Positions 6,780-16,046 of a DNA stretch of 32,510 bases are shown one piece after another (the first letter of the stretch is position 1; every line of letters starts with the position of its first letter). The position numbers were made by a program, and so were the translations under genes. The notes under the pieces are model-generated. The model was not told where the DNA came from and did no database searches. It saw only the letters and a list, made by a program, of their open reading frames with translations. The stretch comes from an uncultured bacterium (GTDB lineage: Bacteria; Verrucomicrobiota; Kiritimatiellia; CAIKKV01; CAIJXV01): positions 1-32,510 of the forward strand of contig CAIJXV010000094.1 in assembly GCA_903824675.1 (NCBI GenBank), in the 5' to 3' direction.

Positions 6780-9700
6780 CTATTGACTGTTTGAAAGTAT
6801 CGATCGTTGCGTCGCGGCCTGCGAACAGTTGCATTTCGAGTCGGTCGGCGTCGTCGGTAACGCGTTTCAGGGTTTCGGCAACGCGCGACACGTCGCACGT
6901 TGGATCACCGAGAATCACGTCATCTTCGACTGCCAGGTTGAAGGTGGAGTCTTCCCTCTGTGGCAACAACACCATCCGGGCTAAACGGACACGCGGGCGT
7001 TCCACGGACGACAACGTCATGTCGTTGGGATCAACGAGGCCGACGGGACTGGAAACATGGACAAGCAGATGGCCTTGGAACGTTTCCAGCGATAGGCAAA
7101 AGGGCTGGCGACGTTCACCCATCGTTCGAGTTCCGAAGATACGGGTCGTCGTGCCGCCTTCTTCCCAGACCAGTGAGCCTTTGCCGTTCAATGCAGTGGC
7201 GAGGTCGCGGAAACGTTGCACAGCCAATCGGGACTGATCCGGGGTGGTTTCCAGCGTTGCTATATCTCCTTTCAAAAGTTCCGGGTCGACCGGAAAAGCG
7301 CTCTTGAGGATATCTGTGATCTGTGGCACGGCACTGAGGCCAAGCAGAATCTCTCGATCAACGTTCAGTTTCTTCTCTCCACTCACTGGAGCACACAGGC
7401 TTTCGTGCATGAGCCTGATGAATGTGTTCATTCGTGTAAGAACCCGTTGTACCTGTAAGACCTCGATGGTGTCGCGCAAATGCGGGAAATAGACTTGAAG
7501 TTTGTCGGTTCCCGCCGGTTCGGTTGTGAGCATGGTCAAGCGGCGTTCGCTTTGCGACCAGACGCGATCTATACGGCCGATGCGTTGTTCCATGGATGAG
7601 GGCGTCCACGAAATGCCGTAGTGATGGACTGCGGAGCAGAAGGTGTGCAAATCCTCGCCCTCCTGGAGCAAATCCGTTGTGAACAGGACAAGCGGATAGG
7701 CAGGCATCCGGAATTGCCGAACTAGCGTTTGGTTGATCTGTCCGGACATGCCGCCGACTGGTTGTTGCTGGCGGAGAAGCGCGCCGAAGGCGCGCGCCGT
7801 TTCGGCAAGGGAACGCGTGCGGGCACCGGGATCGTTGACATCCAGAATGAGATCGAAGCACTCGGATATTTGAGACAATTCGTCGAAGGCTCCCCAGCAG
7901 CGTTCCTTCAATGGGGTATCCATTTGGCGAGTGAGTAGGTCGAGATAAGCTTCAATGCGCTGTTCCTCCGCCTCGCGGCCAGCCGTGTCCGAGTCCTCCT
8001 GTGCGCGAAGGTCCAGGCTGCCAATACGCTGAATGGTCAGAACGTATAGGTCAATGAATGCATGCCCCAGTCTAGCCGCAGTCGCAAGGAGCCTCGCCCG
8101 AAGTTCTGACTCTCGACAGGACTGGTGACAGTCTTCCGTCTGGGTCTCTGGCCAAAGTCTTGTGCGCAGAGCCGGTCGCTGACGGATTTGGGTGAAGAAC
8201 GTTTTCAACTCCAGCCAATCACCAATTTCCGGTGCCTCTGTGGCGTGATTTGTGCGAATATAATCGGAGAACCATTCATGCCACAGTTCAGCCGCCTGGG
8301 CGTGCAGAGGGCCATCGATTTCCTTTATCCACTCAACGGCGGCGGCTTGAACCGCCTCAAAACGGTCGCTTCTGGTGAGTTTGGCTAACGTGGGCAGGAA
8401 TCGGCATGACCGGCGGCGCACCTCGGATCGAACCGTTTCGACGTCACGACCGGAATACTCGGCCAGTCTGGTCACCACTGCGCCGGGGGCGCAACCCAGA
8501 AGGGCGGCGACATGGTTTTCCTCAAAGAAGGTTGCATACTCGGCACCTCGTTGGATGAATCGCCGCTGAATGTTTGCCCCGCTCAGGATGCCGCGCGGCC
8601 CGTCGCCCCGGAAGAACCATGCGAAGAATGTGTCGAGACCTCCCCTGTCTTCAATGGCGGCGGCTGCATTTGGTGCCGCAATATCCTGTGGTGTTTCGAC
8701 CCCTGATTGCCGCTCACGTGCTTCGATCTTCAGTGTTCGATATTGGGCAACCACTTTCCGGAAGCGATCCAATGTGGAGGGTGGCAGTTCTTGCTCCATG
8801 CGAGCCAAGAGCCAGGCATCATACTGGTCATCCAGTTTGCGCTTGAGTTCCTTGACCGAGGCAACGCGGCGCACGAAAACCAGGGCCTTTTCACCTGTTT
8901 TCCACGCGGATGACAAACGGGCCACGACGGCATCCATCTTCGGGTGCGGCAGTTCCTCGCCGTTGAACGTCCTGCGGTATGAGCGCGAAAGGCGGTTCAC
9001 GTCGGCTACATCGATGCCTTCCCGCTCGGATGGGTCTTCCGTCTGTTCGCCGTCGTCGAAGTTCCCGTTGTCATCCTCTGTTCTCTTCACTCCGGCCGTC
9101 TCCAAGAAACTCTCGAAGGAGGCGAGCATTCCCATCTGGAAAGAGCGGTTAAACCGCTCGCTGCCAAGAATCTCACTGACCTTCTTCTGGACCAGGGCGA
9201 CGACAAGTTTCTGTCTGTCGCCAAGGACGCGCAACGGGTCGTCGTGCTGGTCTACCCCGCCACCGCGCCATTCACGCCGGTAAATGTTCTTCGTATACTC
9301 GGCCCCACCAATGCGAATCGATGTCACGCGGCGTATCAGGATGGTCCTAGCGAGTTCCCTAAGCACATCCTCATCTTCGGTATCGCGCAAGTCGCGAAGC
9401 GTGCCGCCGTGACCCAGAATATCCAGCTGGTTCCACAGGTGACGGTAGTTCTCCTCGATGGGTGTTGCTGACAGAAACAGAACCCGTTTGGCCTTCGGGC
9501 GGTATCCTGGGAAGAGGCTATGGTTCACGCTCTGCCCTGGGTGGCCGAAGGCCAGCGCCATGACCCGGTTACGCGCGGCGACACCGGCGGAAAATCCATG
9601 TTTCAGATTGTGCCCCTCATCGACGATGACGAGGTCGAATTCAGGTAATCCGCAGCAAACGGCACGAGCGAAGTTATCCTTGAACGCCTGTTTTGATCGA

Positions 9701-10239
9701 AGGTCGAACACCTCGTCGGGAAGCCAGGGAAGGCAGCGCCGCAGGGCGTCCCGGAGCATCCGGGCGCTTGCGGGATCCACCTCGTCGTCCCCGCGAACCG
9801 GGAGACTGAAGCTGGACAACCGGGCGAAGAAATCACGGTTCGCATCGAGTGAGGTCTCCCGGATCAATGCGATGAGGTTCTCGCACAGAACGAGCGGGCG
9901 CGCCGGTTCACCTTCAATTCCCTTCACGCGGAGGTCCGCGAACCTAACGTTGTGCGCCACGAAGTTGCGAAGTTCCTTCATCCATTTCCTTTGGATGTTC
10001 TCGCGGGGTGCGATGACGAGCACGCGGAAGTCGGGGTCATAATGTCTGAATAGAGCGAGCGCCCCGAGTGCGACGTATGTCTTGCCCATGCCCACTTCGT
10101 CTGCGAGGTATGCGACATTGTGGCGGCAGAGGATGTTGTGTATGGCGACAGCGCCCTCAAGTTGTTCCTGAGCGCGTTGCGCACTCTTGATGCGTTTGCC
10201 AAAGTCGAGAAGTTGTTCCGCTGCGCGGAGATCAATCAT
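6754..10239 (-). CDS. SNF2/HepA-like helicase with a large insertion in the second RecA lobe
   Basis: A superfamily 2 ATPase of about 1161 residues that should translocate on DNA or remodel nucleoprotein. Motifs, numbered from the GTG at 10245: Walker A in ADEVGMGKT (48-56), Walker B in VDEGHN (208-213), motif III SATPIEE (259-265), a lobe-2 strand KALVFVRR (453-460), motif V LLQEGEDLH (859-867) and motif VI QRIGRIDR (887-894). Motif IV and motif V are therefore about 390 residues apart, far more than usual, so the second lobe carries a large, partly helical insertion. The ATG at 10239 is preferred over GTG 10245 because GGAGG lies 6 bases before it. The gene overlaps the PLD gene upstream and the 133-aa gene downstream. 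The C-terminal 250 residues have no recognised domain. Nearest known relatives by layout are RapA/HepA-type and DISARM/Dpd-type helicases, but identity is not established. Confidence 0.85.
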   Translation of the reverse strand: MIDLRAAEQLLDFGKRIKSAQRAQEQLEGAVAIHNILCRHNVAYLADEVGMGKTYVALGALALFRHYDPDFRVLVIAPRENIQRKWMKELRNFVAHNVRFADLRVKGIEGEPARPLVLCENLIALIRETSLDANRDFFARLSSFSLPVRGDDEVDPASARMLRDALRRCLPWLPDEVFDLRSKQAFKDNFARAVCCGLPEFDLVIVDEGHNLKHGFSAGVAARNRVMALAFGHPGQSVNHSLFPGYRPKAKRVLFLSATPIEENYRHLWNQLDILGHGGTLRDLRDTEDEDVLRELARTILIRRVTSIRIGGAEYTKNIYRREWRGGGVDQHDDPLRVLGDRQKLVVALVQKKVSEILGSERFNRSFQMGMLASFESFLETAGVKRTEDDNGNFDDGEQTEDPSEREGIDVADVNRLSRSYRRTFNGEELPHPKMDAVVARLSSAWKTGEKALVFVRRVASVKELKRKLDDQYDAWLLARMEQELPPSTLDRFRKVVAQYRTLKIEARERQSGVETPQDIAAPNAAAAIEDRGGLDTFFAWFFRGDGPRGILSGANIQRRFIQRGAEYATFFEENHVAALLGCAPGAVVTRLAEYSGRDVETVRSEVRRRSCRFLPTLAKLTRSDRFEAVQAAAVEWIKEIDGPLHAQAAELWHEWFSDYIRTNHATEAPEIGDWLELKTFFTQIRQRPALRTRLWPETQTEDCHQSCRESELRARLLATAARLGHAFIDLYVLTIQRIGSLDLRAQEDSDTAGREAEEQRIEAYLDLLTRQMDTPLKERCWGAFDELSQISECFDLILDVNDPGARTRSLAETARAFGALLRQQQPVGGMSGQINQTLVRQFRMPAYPLVLFTTDLLQEGEDLHTFCSAVHHYGISWTPSSMEQRIGRIDRVWSQSERRLTMLTTEPAGTDKLQVYFPHLRDTIEVLQVQRVLTRMNTFIRLMHESLCAPVSGEKKLNVDREILLGLSAVPQITDILKSAFPVDPELLKGDIATLETTPDQSRLAVQRFRDLATALNGKGSLVWEEGGTTTRIFGTRTMGERRQPFCLSLETFQGHLLVHVSSPVGLVDPNDMTLSSVERPRVRLARMVLLPQREDSTFNLAVEDDVILGDPTCDVSRVAETLKRVTDDADRLEMQLFAGRDATIDTFKQSIDDENKEPT

Positions 10240-12280
10240 TGGCACCCTCCGCGGGCAAAGCCTTCTTTAGAAACCAGCCTTCGAACCAGTCCAAGAAGGG
10301 TTTCATGTCTTCCTGGGTCTTCGTCGCGAGCGCCTCCTGCATTCTTGCAGCGGTTTCGCCGCACAGGCGCTCGATTTCCTTAGCGTCAGCGGGATGATTT
10401 TGCCAGAACTCGGCGTAATCCTTCCTCACCTGTTGACATACTTGCTTGGCGCAAAGTGCCAGGACATAGCGTTCGACATCATCCTGTTTGGACTCCGTGC
10501 CAGCGACACGTGTCAGGAGACTCCCCAGCGAATCGTACTTCTTGCCGAACAGCAGGTAGACGGCCTCCAGCTCCCGGTTCTCTTCGATGGCCTTTTTCAC
10601 TGCTCGCTCCAGGCAGCCGAAAGCGTGAAAGAAGCCGGCAAATCGGTCGAAGAGCGTATCTTGTTCGGCCTGGAGCCTCTGTGTTGTTACCAGATCGAGA
10701 CCTTGTCCGGTCTTGATGAGTTCCGTGGCCCGCAGTTCCAGAAACGCGCTGCGTTGCTCCGACGTGAGAAGCGACCAGTAACGTAGAATGTCTTGAACCG
10801 AAAGGTCGGCGAGAAGAGAAGGTTTGTGTGTCATCCCCTCTTCCTGGACCAGCACGGTCACGGGATCTTTTCCGTCCTCGCGCACAGATATGAAGGACGT
10901 CCGCCTGAGTACCGTTTGGAGCATTTCTGAAAAACCGGCGTCCAAGGATGTCCATTGGCTGGATGGCAAGGGACCAATCTTGCCCAGTTGCTGGCCTTGC
11001 GCGTCCAACTCCAGGCAAGGGGATGCCGGCCGATTCTCGGGTTCATTCCAGAAAGCGGAGGCTTCGCCAGTGTCCCATCGGTAGCGTAAAACGAGATGCG
11101 TGACGGTCTCTTTAGTTGTTCCCTCAGCCTCGTCATTTGGTTTGAAGTCCAGGGGCACCTTTGTTTGGGCCGAGAGCCAGAATTCGCAGGCGCCTGGGGG
11201 AGCCAGTTTGTCGACGATGAATCCGGTTTCCAGGTTGCCGCCTTTCTGGTGGGCCGCCGTGGTGAGATTTGGCGACCCGATGAAGAACAGTTCCCATTTC
11301 GGCTTCTGACGGAAGAAACGGTAGACCTTGGCGTGAACCATGCGGTCGCCGGCGTCTTCGGTCCGGCCAAGCCGCAGAAGATCCCTTGGGAGACTTCCCC
11401 ACGAAACATTCGGCAATGCGCGAACAGACTGGTAAAGCTCCTTGCGACAAGTGGCATCACCATTGGGTGCGCGGGGAAGGAAGACCCTGACTTCCCTGGG
11501 GCGAAAGCGATGGATGAGTTCTTCCAACGGTCGGCACGTATCGGCATCGTCGAGGTACGGGGAGATGACTTCAAGATATGCATCGCGGATGTATTGGCCG
11601 GCCACTTCTTCGAGGAAATCGGGCACAGATGTCTTCCCGTCATAGAAATGGGTATGTAGTTGTTGGCCCGATGATTTCTGTGCGCGTTGTTCTGTTTGCC
11701 TAAGAAAGTCGGAAATGCTCTGTAGGGCTGGATGGGCAGTTTCCGATGCCGTCCTTCGCTTGAGCCCGGCTAGAAATCCCAACACGTCATCCCGAAGTCG
11801 AGTCTTCGTCCCGATTTCTATTTCTTCGACGTGGCAGACCTCTACATTCCTCCACCAGCCCGCCTCTGTTAGGTTGGCGGACATGCAGGCGACCAGCAAT
11901 GTTTGTTCGCGGTTGCCATCTGCGTCGGGTTCGGCCGATTCCGTGAGTAGGAATACATTCTTTGGGTGGAAGTAACCCGTGGGGTGACGGACCGGAACGC
12001 GTTGGATCGGCAGTTTGGCCGATGTTTCGCCGATCATCAGGCCGTTCTCGGCGTAGTAGACAGCCATTTGAGCGCCAATGCGGTTCAGTACACCCTCCAT
12101 CTGGACCAGCCGGATCGCGGAAGCATGGCTCAGCGGAATATCCAGAAAGATGGGCAGCACCTCTTGTTCAAAGAACGCAGGATCGAAACGGAATGTAAGG
12201 AAGACGGCGCTGATAAGACGCTTGCCCTGCATAAGTTCTTGAAAGTGATCGGACAGCACAGCACGGGGAAGTTCGCTCAT
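10232..12280 (-). CDS. Phospholipase D-superfamily protein with two HKD-like motifs
   Basis: A 682-aa protein with two PLD-type half-sites, numbered from the ATG at 12280: GYFHPKNVFL (His105, Lys107) with MSANLTEAGWW (Asn136), and MVHAKVYRFF (His316, Lys318) with GSPNLTTAAH (Asn338). Both have His-x-Lys and the Ser-x-Asn element; the Asp of the classical His-x-Lys-x4-Asp is not in place, as in many PLD-family nucleases. The two halves probably form one active site that cuts nucleic acid. The last 300 residues are helical and charged with no recognised domain. The ATG at 12280 is chosen because it overlaps the stop of the preceding gene (ATGA) and because the 84 codons upstream lie antiparallel to nothing but the neighbour's coding sequence. 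Pairing with a SNF2 helicase suggests a helicase-nuclease machine. Confidence 0.85.
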   Translation of the reverse strand: MSELPRAVLSDHFQELMQGKRLISAVFLTFRFDPAFFEQEVLPIFLDIPLSHASAIRLVQMEGVLNRIGAQMAVYYAENGLMIGETSAKLPIQRVPVRHPTGYFHPKNVFLLTESAEPDADGNREQTLLVACMSANLTEAGWWRNVEVCHVEEIEIGTKTRLRDDVLGFLAGLKRRTASETAHPALQSISDFLRQTEQRAQKSSGQQLHTHFYDGKTSVPDFLEEVAGQYIRDAYLEVISPYLDDADTCRPLEELIHRFRPREVRVFLPRAPNGDATCRKELYQSVRALPNVSWGSLPRDLLRLGRTEDAGDRMVHAKVYRFFRQKPKWELFFIGSPNLTTAAHQKGGNLETGFIVDKLAPPGACEFWLSAQTKVPLDFKPNDEAEGTTKETVTHLVLRYRWDTGEASAFWNEPENRPASPCLELDAQGQQLGKIGPLPSSQWTSLDAGFSEMLQTVLRRTSFISVREDGKDPVTVLVQEEGMTHKPSLLADLSVQDILRYWSLLTSEQRSAFLELRATELIKTGQGLDLVTTQRLQAEQDTLFDRFAGFFHAFGCLERAVKKAIEENRELEAVYLLFGKKYDSLGSLLTRVAGTESKQDDVERYVLALCAKQVCQQVRKDYAEFWQNHPADAKEIERLCGETAARMQEALATKTQEDMKPFLDWFEGWFLKKALPAEGAND

Positions 12281-13584
12281 GGAGTACCTACCTGAAGTTG
12301 CGCGGTAACTGTACGGAGCGAATCGATGAAATAGGAGTGACGCCACAGATTCGGCAATTCCGTCCGGCGCGGCAAGACGGCCGACTCGTCGCGGACCCGA
12401 ACCTGGAGTCTGTTCTTTTCCTGAGTGACCCAAGGTGCGCCGCCTCTGGAGAGCATGACCTCCTGGTTCTGACGGATGAGCAAGTTGACAAGGTCCGCGT
12501 ATTTGCCGGCAGCGCATGCCTTCGCCATGCACAACCAGCGTTCGCCCTCACCATCGTCCCGACCGTTATTCCCGAACTCCTGGGTGAGTGCGGATAGCGC
12601 TTCGACTTCGATGGTGTTTACCATTGCCCCCCATTGCTTTTCCAGGATGGCCGCGAGTTGATCGACTGTGATGTCATCCTGTGCGAGCACAAAATCGAAG
12701 AGCGCGGCGACCGGCGCCAAGAGCGATTCAGCGGCCCGGATGCGTTCGAGTTGGACGGCCAGCGGTTGCCCGGATTCCCCACGCACGCGCGCCTCTTTCG
12801 CGAAAGCGGTCATCATTTTGGGTGTGATGGGATCCATCTGTTTGGTGCGCTCGAACAATTCAGCAAGGAGATTTTGACGTCCGTTTGTGGAATCGGCTGG
12901 GCCACCGGTCAAGAGGTGTTCACGGTAGAATGACCTCTCTTCTTGCCGCAGTTGTTTGTCTAGGATTCTGGCCACAGCCCGCACAATCTGGCGGTCCCGT
13001 CCTTCAATTTCGATGCGGGACGATGGCTGGCGAAGGATTTCGATTATTCTCGCGCCGTCCCCGAGTTTTTCGGCCTTCAGGATGGGCAGGCATTCTCTTT
13101 CGACATACTGCAACGCACGCGGGGTAAGTCGTGTCGGTTCACCCTCGAGCAACCCCGATGCTCGGCCAGCGACCGTGTAGAGGCCCCATAGGCCGTAGGT
13201 CTTCTGGTTGCTGAGTATCTGGCCCGCACTGTCAGCGGACAGGCGGATGTTTGTGCTTTCGCCCAGGCGCTTCTTGACCCGCTCAACCCCGCGGAATGCC
13301 CAGTCGCGATTGACGTGGCCTCGGGCGTATGCCGCGAGTTGTTCCCATTTGAGAAATACGTCGAGTTCGCTCTCGGCGCCTCCTGCTTCTGCCGCCCGGG
13401 TAGCAAAGTAGTAACCGAGCAGCAGTGTGGTGAAATCTCTGACGGATGTGCTGACCGTGGTGAGATTGCCGACAACCTGCCTGCCCATCTTTGTCCAGAT
13501 TGATTGCGCCCCCAGAGGGTCACGGGAGCCCTTGACGGCGGCGCGCGTGTCAAGGTCCGTGAGAAATGGCGATTGGACCGTCAT
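12277..13584 (-). CDS. Hypothetical protein, first gene of the PLD-helicase operon
   Basis: A 435-aa, mostly helical soluble protein that I do not recognise. It starts MTVQSPFLTDLDTR and has a segment LSNQKTYGLWGLYTVAGRASGL around residue 130 that resembles a winged-helix element in a targeting or sensor subunit. A region of long helices follows (LARs rich in Arg/Glu) and then a compact C-terminus with LPNLWRHSYFIDSL. It has no membrane segment or signal peptide and no recognisable nuclease or methylase motif. It leads the operon and overlaps the PLD gene by ATGA. No strong ribosome-binding site precedes 13584. By position it could be a recognition or adaptor subunit; that is inference only. 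Confidence 0.75.
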   Translation of the reverse strand: MTVQSPFLTDLDTRAAVKGSRDPLGAQSIWTKMGRQVVGNLTTVSTSVRDFTTLLLGYYFATRAAEAGGAESELDVFLKWEQLAAYARGHVNRDWAFRGVERVKKRLGESTNIRLSADSAGQILSNQKTYGLWGLYTVAGRASGLLEGEPTRLTPRALQYVERECLPILKAEKLGDGARIIEILRQPSSRIEIEGRDRQIVRAVARILDKQLRQEERSFYREHLLTGGPADSTNGRQNLLAELFERTKQMDPITPKMMTAFAKEARVRGESGQPLAVQLERIRAAESLLAPVAALFDFVLAQDDITVDQLAAILEKQWGAMVNTIEVEALSALTQEFGNNGRDDGEGERWLCMAKACAAGKYADLVNLLIRQNQEVMLSRGGAPWVTQEKNRLQVRVRDESAVLPRRTELPNLWRHSYFIDSLRTVTAQLQVGTP

Positions 13585-13730
13585 TCAGGTAGCTTTCGCA
13601 TTTGGTGATTCGTCGATTGAAGAAAGCCCATGCATGGCACCGAGAATTGGTTCCAAAGCAAATAGATCGGAAGAAGCGATTTGTGTTTCATGTCGGGCTT
13701 GTTTCCTCTGGCTCAATATGCAACACTCCG

Positions 13731-13768
13731 CATCGGTTTGCAACGCCGATGATCATGTGATCATGTGA
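13731..13768. promoter_or_regulatory. Operator-like repeats between the divergent operons
   Basis: CATCGG (13731-13736) and CCGATG (13746-13751) form an inverted repeat around TTGCAA. It runs directly into two tandem copies of TGATCATG (13750-13757 and 13758-13765), each containing the palindrome TGATCA. The block ends at the ribosome-binding site of the HTH gene at 13779. It is placed to let that regulator control itself, the hsd genes and perhaps the leftward operon. Confidence 0.45.
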
Positions 13769-13778
13769 GGGCCTGGCG

Positions 13779-13991
13779 ATGAATGCTGAGCCGTGGGTTT
13801 CGCTGGAAGAGATCGCACAGCACCTGAAGGTCAGTACGGACACGATTCACCGCTGGATTCGGGCCAAAAGGATCCCCGTGCAGCGGGTTGGGCGGCAGTG
13901 GAGGTTCAAGGTGTCGCAAGTGGATGAATGGGTCCAGGCTGGCGAGGCCGGGACCGGGCGGGATGTGAGGAATGGGAAGAAGGCGGAATGA
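13779..13991 (+). CDS. Excisionase-type helix-turn-helix protein
   Basis: A 70-aa DNA-binding protein of the HTH_17/MerR-like excisionase type. It has VSLEEIAQHLKVSTDTIHRW as the helix-turn-helix, then IPVQRVGRQWRFKVSQVDEW, the small wing and final helix typical of these proteins. GAGGG lies 7 bases before the ATG. It precedes hsdM by 66 bp in the same direction, an arrangement seen in other type I restriction loci, so it probably regulates the operon. It could also be the element's excision factor, though it is 8 kb from the integrase. Confidence 0.85.
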   Translation: MNAEPWVSLEEIAQHLKVSTDTIHRWIRAKRIPVQRVGRQWRFKVSQVDEWVQAGEAGTGRDVRNGKKAE

Positions 13992-14057
13992 AATTGCCGA
14001 GTCCTGATGGAATTCAGGCTGGGGTGTGGATAAAACGGACGATCAAGGTGATGTGTT

Positions 14058-16046
14058 ATGGCGACAGTCCTAAACAAGGCGCGGCTCGATAATCTGGCGG
14101 GTGATATTTGGAAAACCGCTGAACGCCTGCGGGGGAAGTTCAAGCCCTACGAGTATCAAGGCGTCATCCTTCCCATCATCGTTATTCGACGCCTCGAATG
14201 CGTGCTCCTTGCCTGGCGCGAGGTCAAGCGAGCGGAGGTGCTGGGAAAACGCCCCCACCTGAAGGACAAGGAGAAGGAACTCGTCACGTTGGTGAAGGAA
14301 CTGGAACTTAATCCCAAGCAATGTCCCTTCTCCAACAAAACGGATTGGACGCTCCGCAAGGTCTACGAGGAAGACCACGCCCTCCTGGATGAGAACTTTC
14401 GCGCCTATATCAACGGATTCTCGGAAAACGTGGCGGACATTATCGAGCATTTTAACTATCGCGCCACCATCGGTACGATGGTGAAGAATAACCGGCTTGC
14501 CCCGATCCTTAATCAATATAAGGAACTGCCTCTCGGTCCGGATCGGCTCTCCGGCCTGGAAATGGGTTATATCTACGAGGAATTGCTACGGCGGTTTTCG
14601 GAGCAAAGTGGCGAAGAGGCCGGGGAACACTTCACCCCGCGCGAAGTCATCCGGCTCATGGTTGAATTGCTGGATATTCCCAGTCCCGACCGTCACTTTT
14701 CCATTTACGATCCCGCCAGTGGCACGGGGGGGATGCTCTCTGTGACCAAGGAACATCTGCTCGATCGTGCAACAACGACGGAGGAAAAGGAGCACGTTGA
14801 AAAGTTTGTCACCGTTCACGGTCAGGAATTGTCGCCCACAAACTACGCCATTTGTCAGGCTGACCTGCTCATCAAGAACGATAAGCAGGCCAAGGTAACG
14901 TTGGGCAATTCTCTCATCCCACACGATCCGCACGGGAAAGAACCGGGCGACCAGTGGCCGGAAAGTAAGTACCGGTTCAATCGCATGTTGAGCAATCCGC
15001 CGTTCGGTGTGACCTGGGGCGGCAAGGATGGATACGAAGCTGAGGCGCGCAAGTTGGAAAAGACGCGTTATCAGGCCGGAATGCCCCGGTCCAATGATGG
15101 CGCGCTGCTGTTTCTGCAAACCATGCTGGCCAAGATGGTGCCCCCGGCTGAAGGCGGGAGCCGTATCGCCATCATCTTCAACGGTTCGCCCCTCTCCAAT
15201 GGCGACTGTGGATCCGGCGAAAGCGAAATCCGGCGCTGGATTCTGGAAAACGACTGGCTTGATGCCATCGTCATGTTGCCGGACCAACTGTTCTACAACA
15301 CCGGCATCTTCACCTACATCTGGCTGTTGCGGAACGACAAGCCCGCCAGCCATCGCGGGCGCGTCATGCTCATTGACGCCCGGCAGCAATACGAGAAGGA
15401 GCCAAAATCGTTCGGGAACAAACGCAATCGGATCACCGATGAGCATCGCCAATGGGTCGAAACCCGTTACCGCGACGGCTGGGCCAAGGGGTATGCCGAT
15501 GAGCAGGTGAAGATATTTCGGCGCGAGGATTTCGCCTACCACAAGGTCGGCGTCGTGTTCTGGCAGACCGACGAGAACGACAAGCCCGCCATCATCACCG
15601 AACCTTACGAAAAGGCGTTCACTGCGGCCAACGTCGCCAAGGAGTTGGAGTTTCACGACAGTGAACTCAGTTTCCGCGTTCGCGTGAAGGCTGGCGGCAA
15701 GGAAAAGACCGTTGAACTCGCCTTGAAACCGGGAGACAGCGCGGCCAAGAAGTTCAAGGCGGCGTTTGCCGGTGCGGGGGAAATCGTCTCCGTCGAGTGG
15801 ACCCACCGGCATTACGTGCAAGACGACGAATACATCCCGCACGGCGAAGACATCGAGGCGTTCCTGAAACGGGAAATTGCCAAGCCGATCATCCGGTGGG
15901 AGGACAGCCCGCAACTGGGCTATGAAATCCTTCCGAACAAGTACTTCTACCGCTACCAGCCGCCCACCCCCGCCAAGGAACTCCTGGCCGAATTCTGGAA
16001 ACTGGAGAAGGAGGCGGAGAAGATGTTGGAGGGGTTGGCACGATGA
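14058..16046 (+). CDS. hsdM: Type I restriction-modification system, modification (N6-adenine methylase) subunit
   Basis: A 662-aa methylase subunit that, with HsdS, methylates adenine in a bipartite site and forms part of the HsdR2M2S complex. The N-terminal helical HsdM domain (FKPYEYQGVILPIIVIRRLE) is followed by motif I YDPASGTGGML (about 217-227, SAM binding) and motif IV SNPPFG (about 312-317, catalytic). It is longer than the roughly 500-aa classical HsdM because of a C-terminal extension (about 490-662), which I have seen in the longer subfamily. It overlaps hsdS by 4 bp (ATGA), so the two are coupled. Confidence 0.95.
   Translation: MATVLNKARLDNLAGDIWKTAERLRGKFKPYEYQGVILPIIVIRRLECVLLAWREVKRAEVLGKRPHLKDKEKELVTLVKELELNPKQCPFSNKTDWTLRKVYEEDHALLDENFRAYINGFSENVADIIEHFNYRATIGTMVKNNRLAPILNQYKELPLGPDRLSGLEMGYIYEELLRRFSEQSGEEAGEHFTPREVIRLMVELLDIPSPDRHFSIYDPASGTGGMLSVTKEHLLDRATTTEEKEHVEKFVTVHGQELSPTNYAICQADLLIKNDKQAKVTLGNSLIPHDPHGKEPGDQWPESKYRFNRMLSNPPFGVTWGGKDGYEAEARKLEKTRYQAGMPRSNDGALLFLQTMLAKMVPPAEGGSRIAIIFNGSPLSNGDCGSGESEIRRWILENDWLDAIVMLPDQLFYNTGIFTYIWLLRNDKPASHRGRVMLIDARQQYEKEPKSFGNKRNRITDEHRQWVETRYRDGWAKGYADEQVKIFRREDFAYHKVGVVFWQTDENDKPAIITEPYEKAFTAANVAKELEFHDSELSFRVRVKAGGKEKTVELALKPGDSAAKKFKAAFAGAGEIVSVEWTHRHYVQDDEYIPHGEDIEAFLKREIAKPIIRWEDSPQLGYEILPNKYFYRYQPPTPAKELLAEFWKLEKEAEKMLEGLAR

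Noticed and set aside
12281-12532. An 84-codon N-terminal extension of the PLD protein
   Set aside because: It lies inside the coding region of the upstream gene, and the ATGA overlap at 12277-12280 gives a more usual start.
6378-13584. Calling the operon DISARM
   Set aside because: PLD and helicase are shared with DISARM, but no DrmB or operon methylase is seen and the helicase has a different layout.
14586-15914. A 442-codon open frame on the minus strand across hsdM
   Set aside because: It lies fully antisense to a methylase with all its motifs, has no ribosome-binding site and no recognisable domain; long antisense frames are expected at this GC content.
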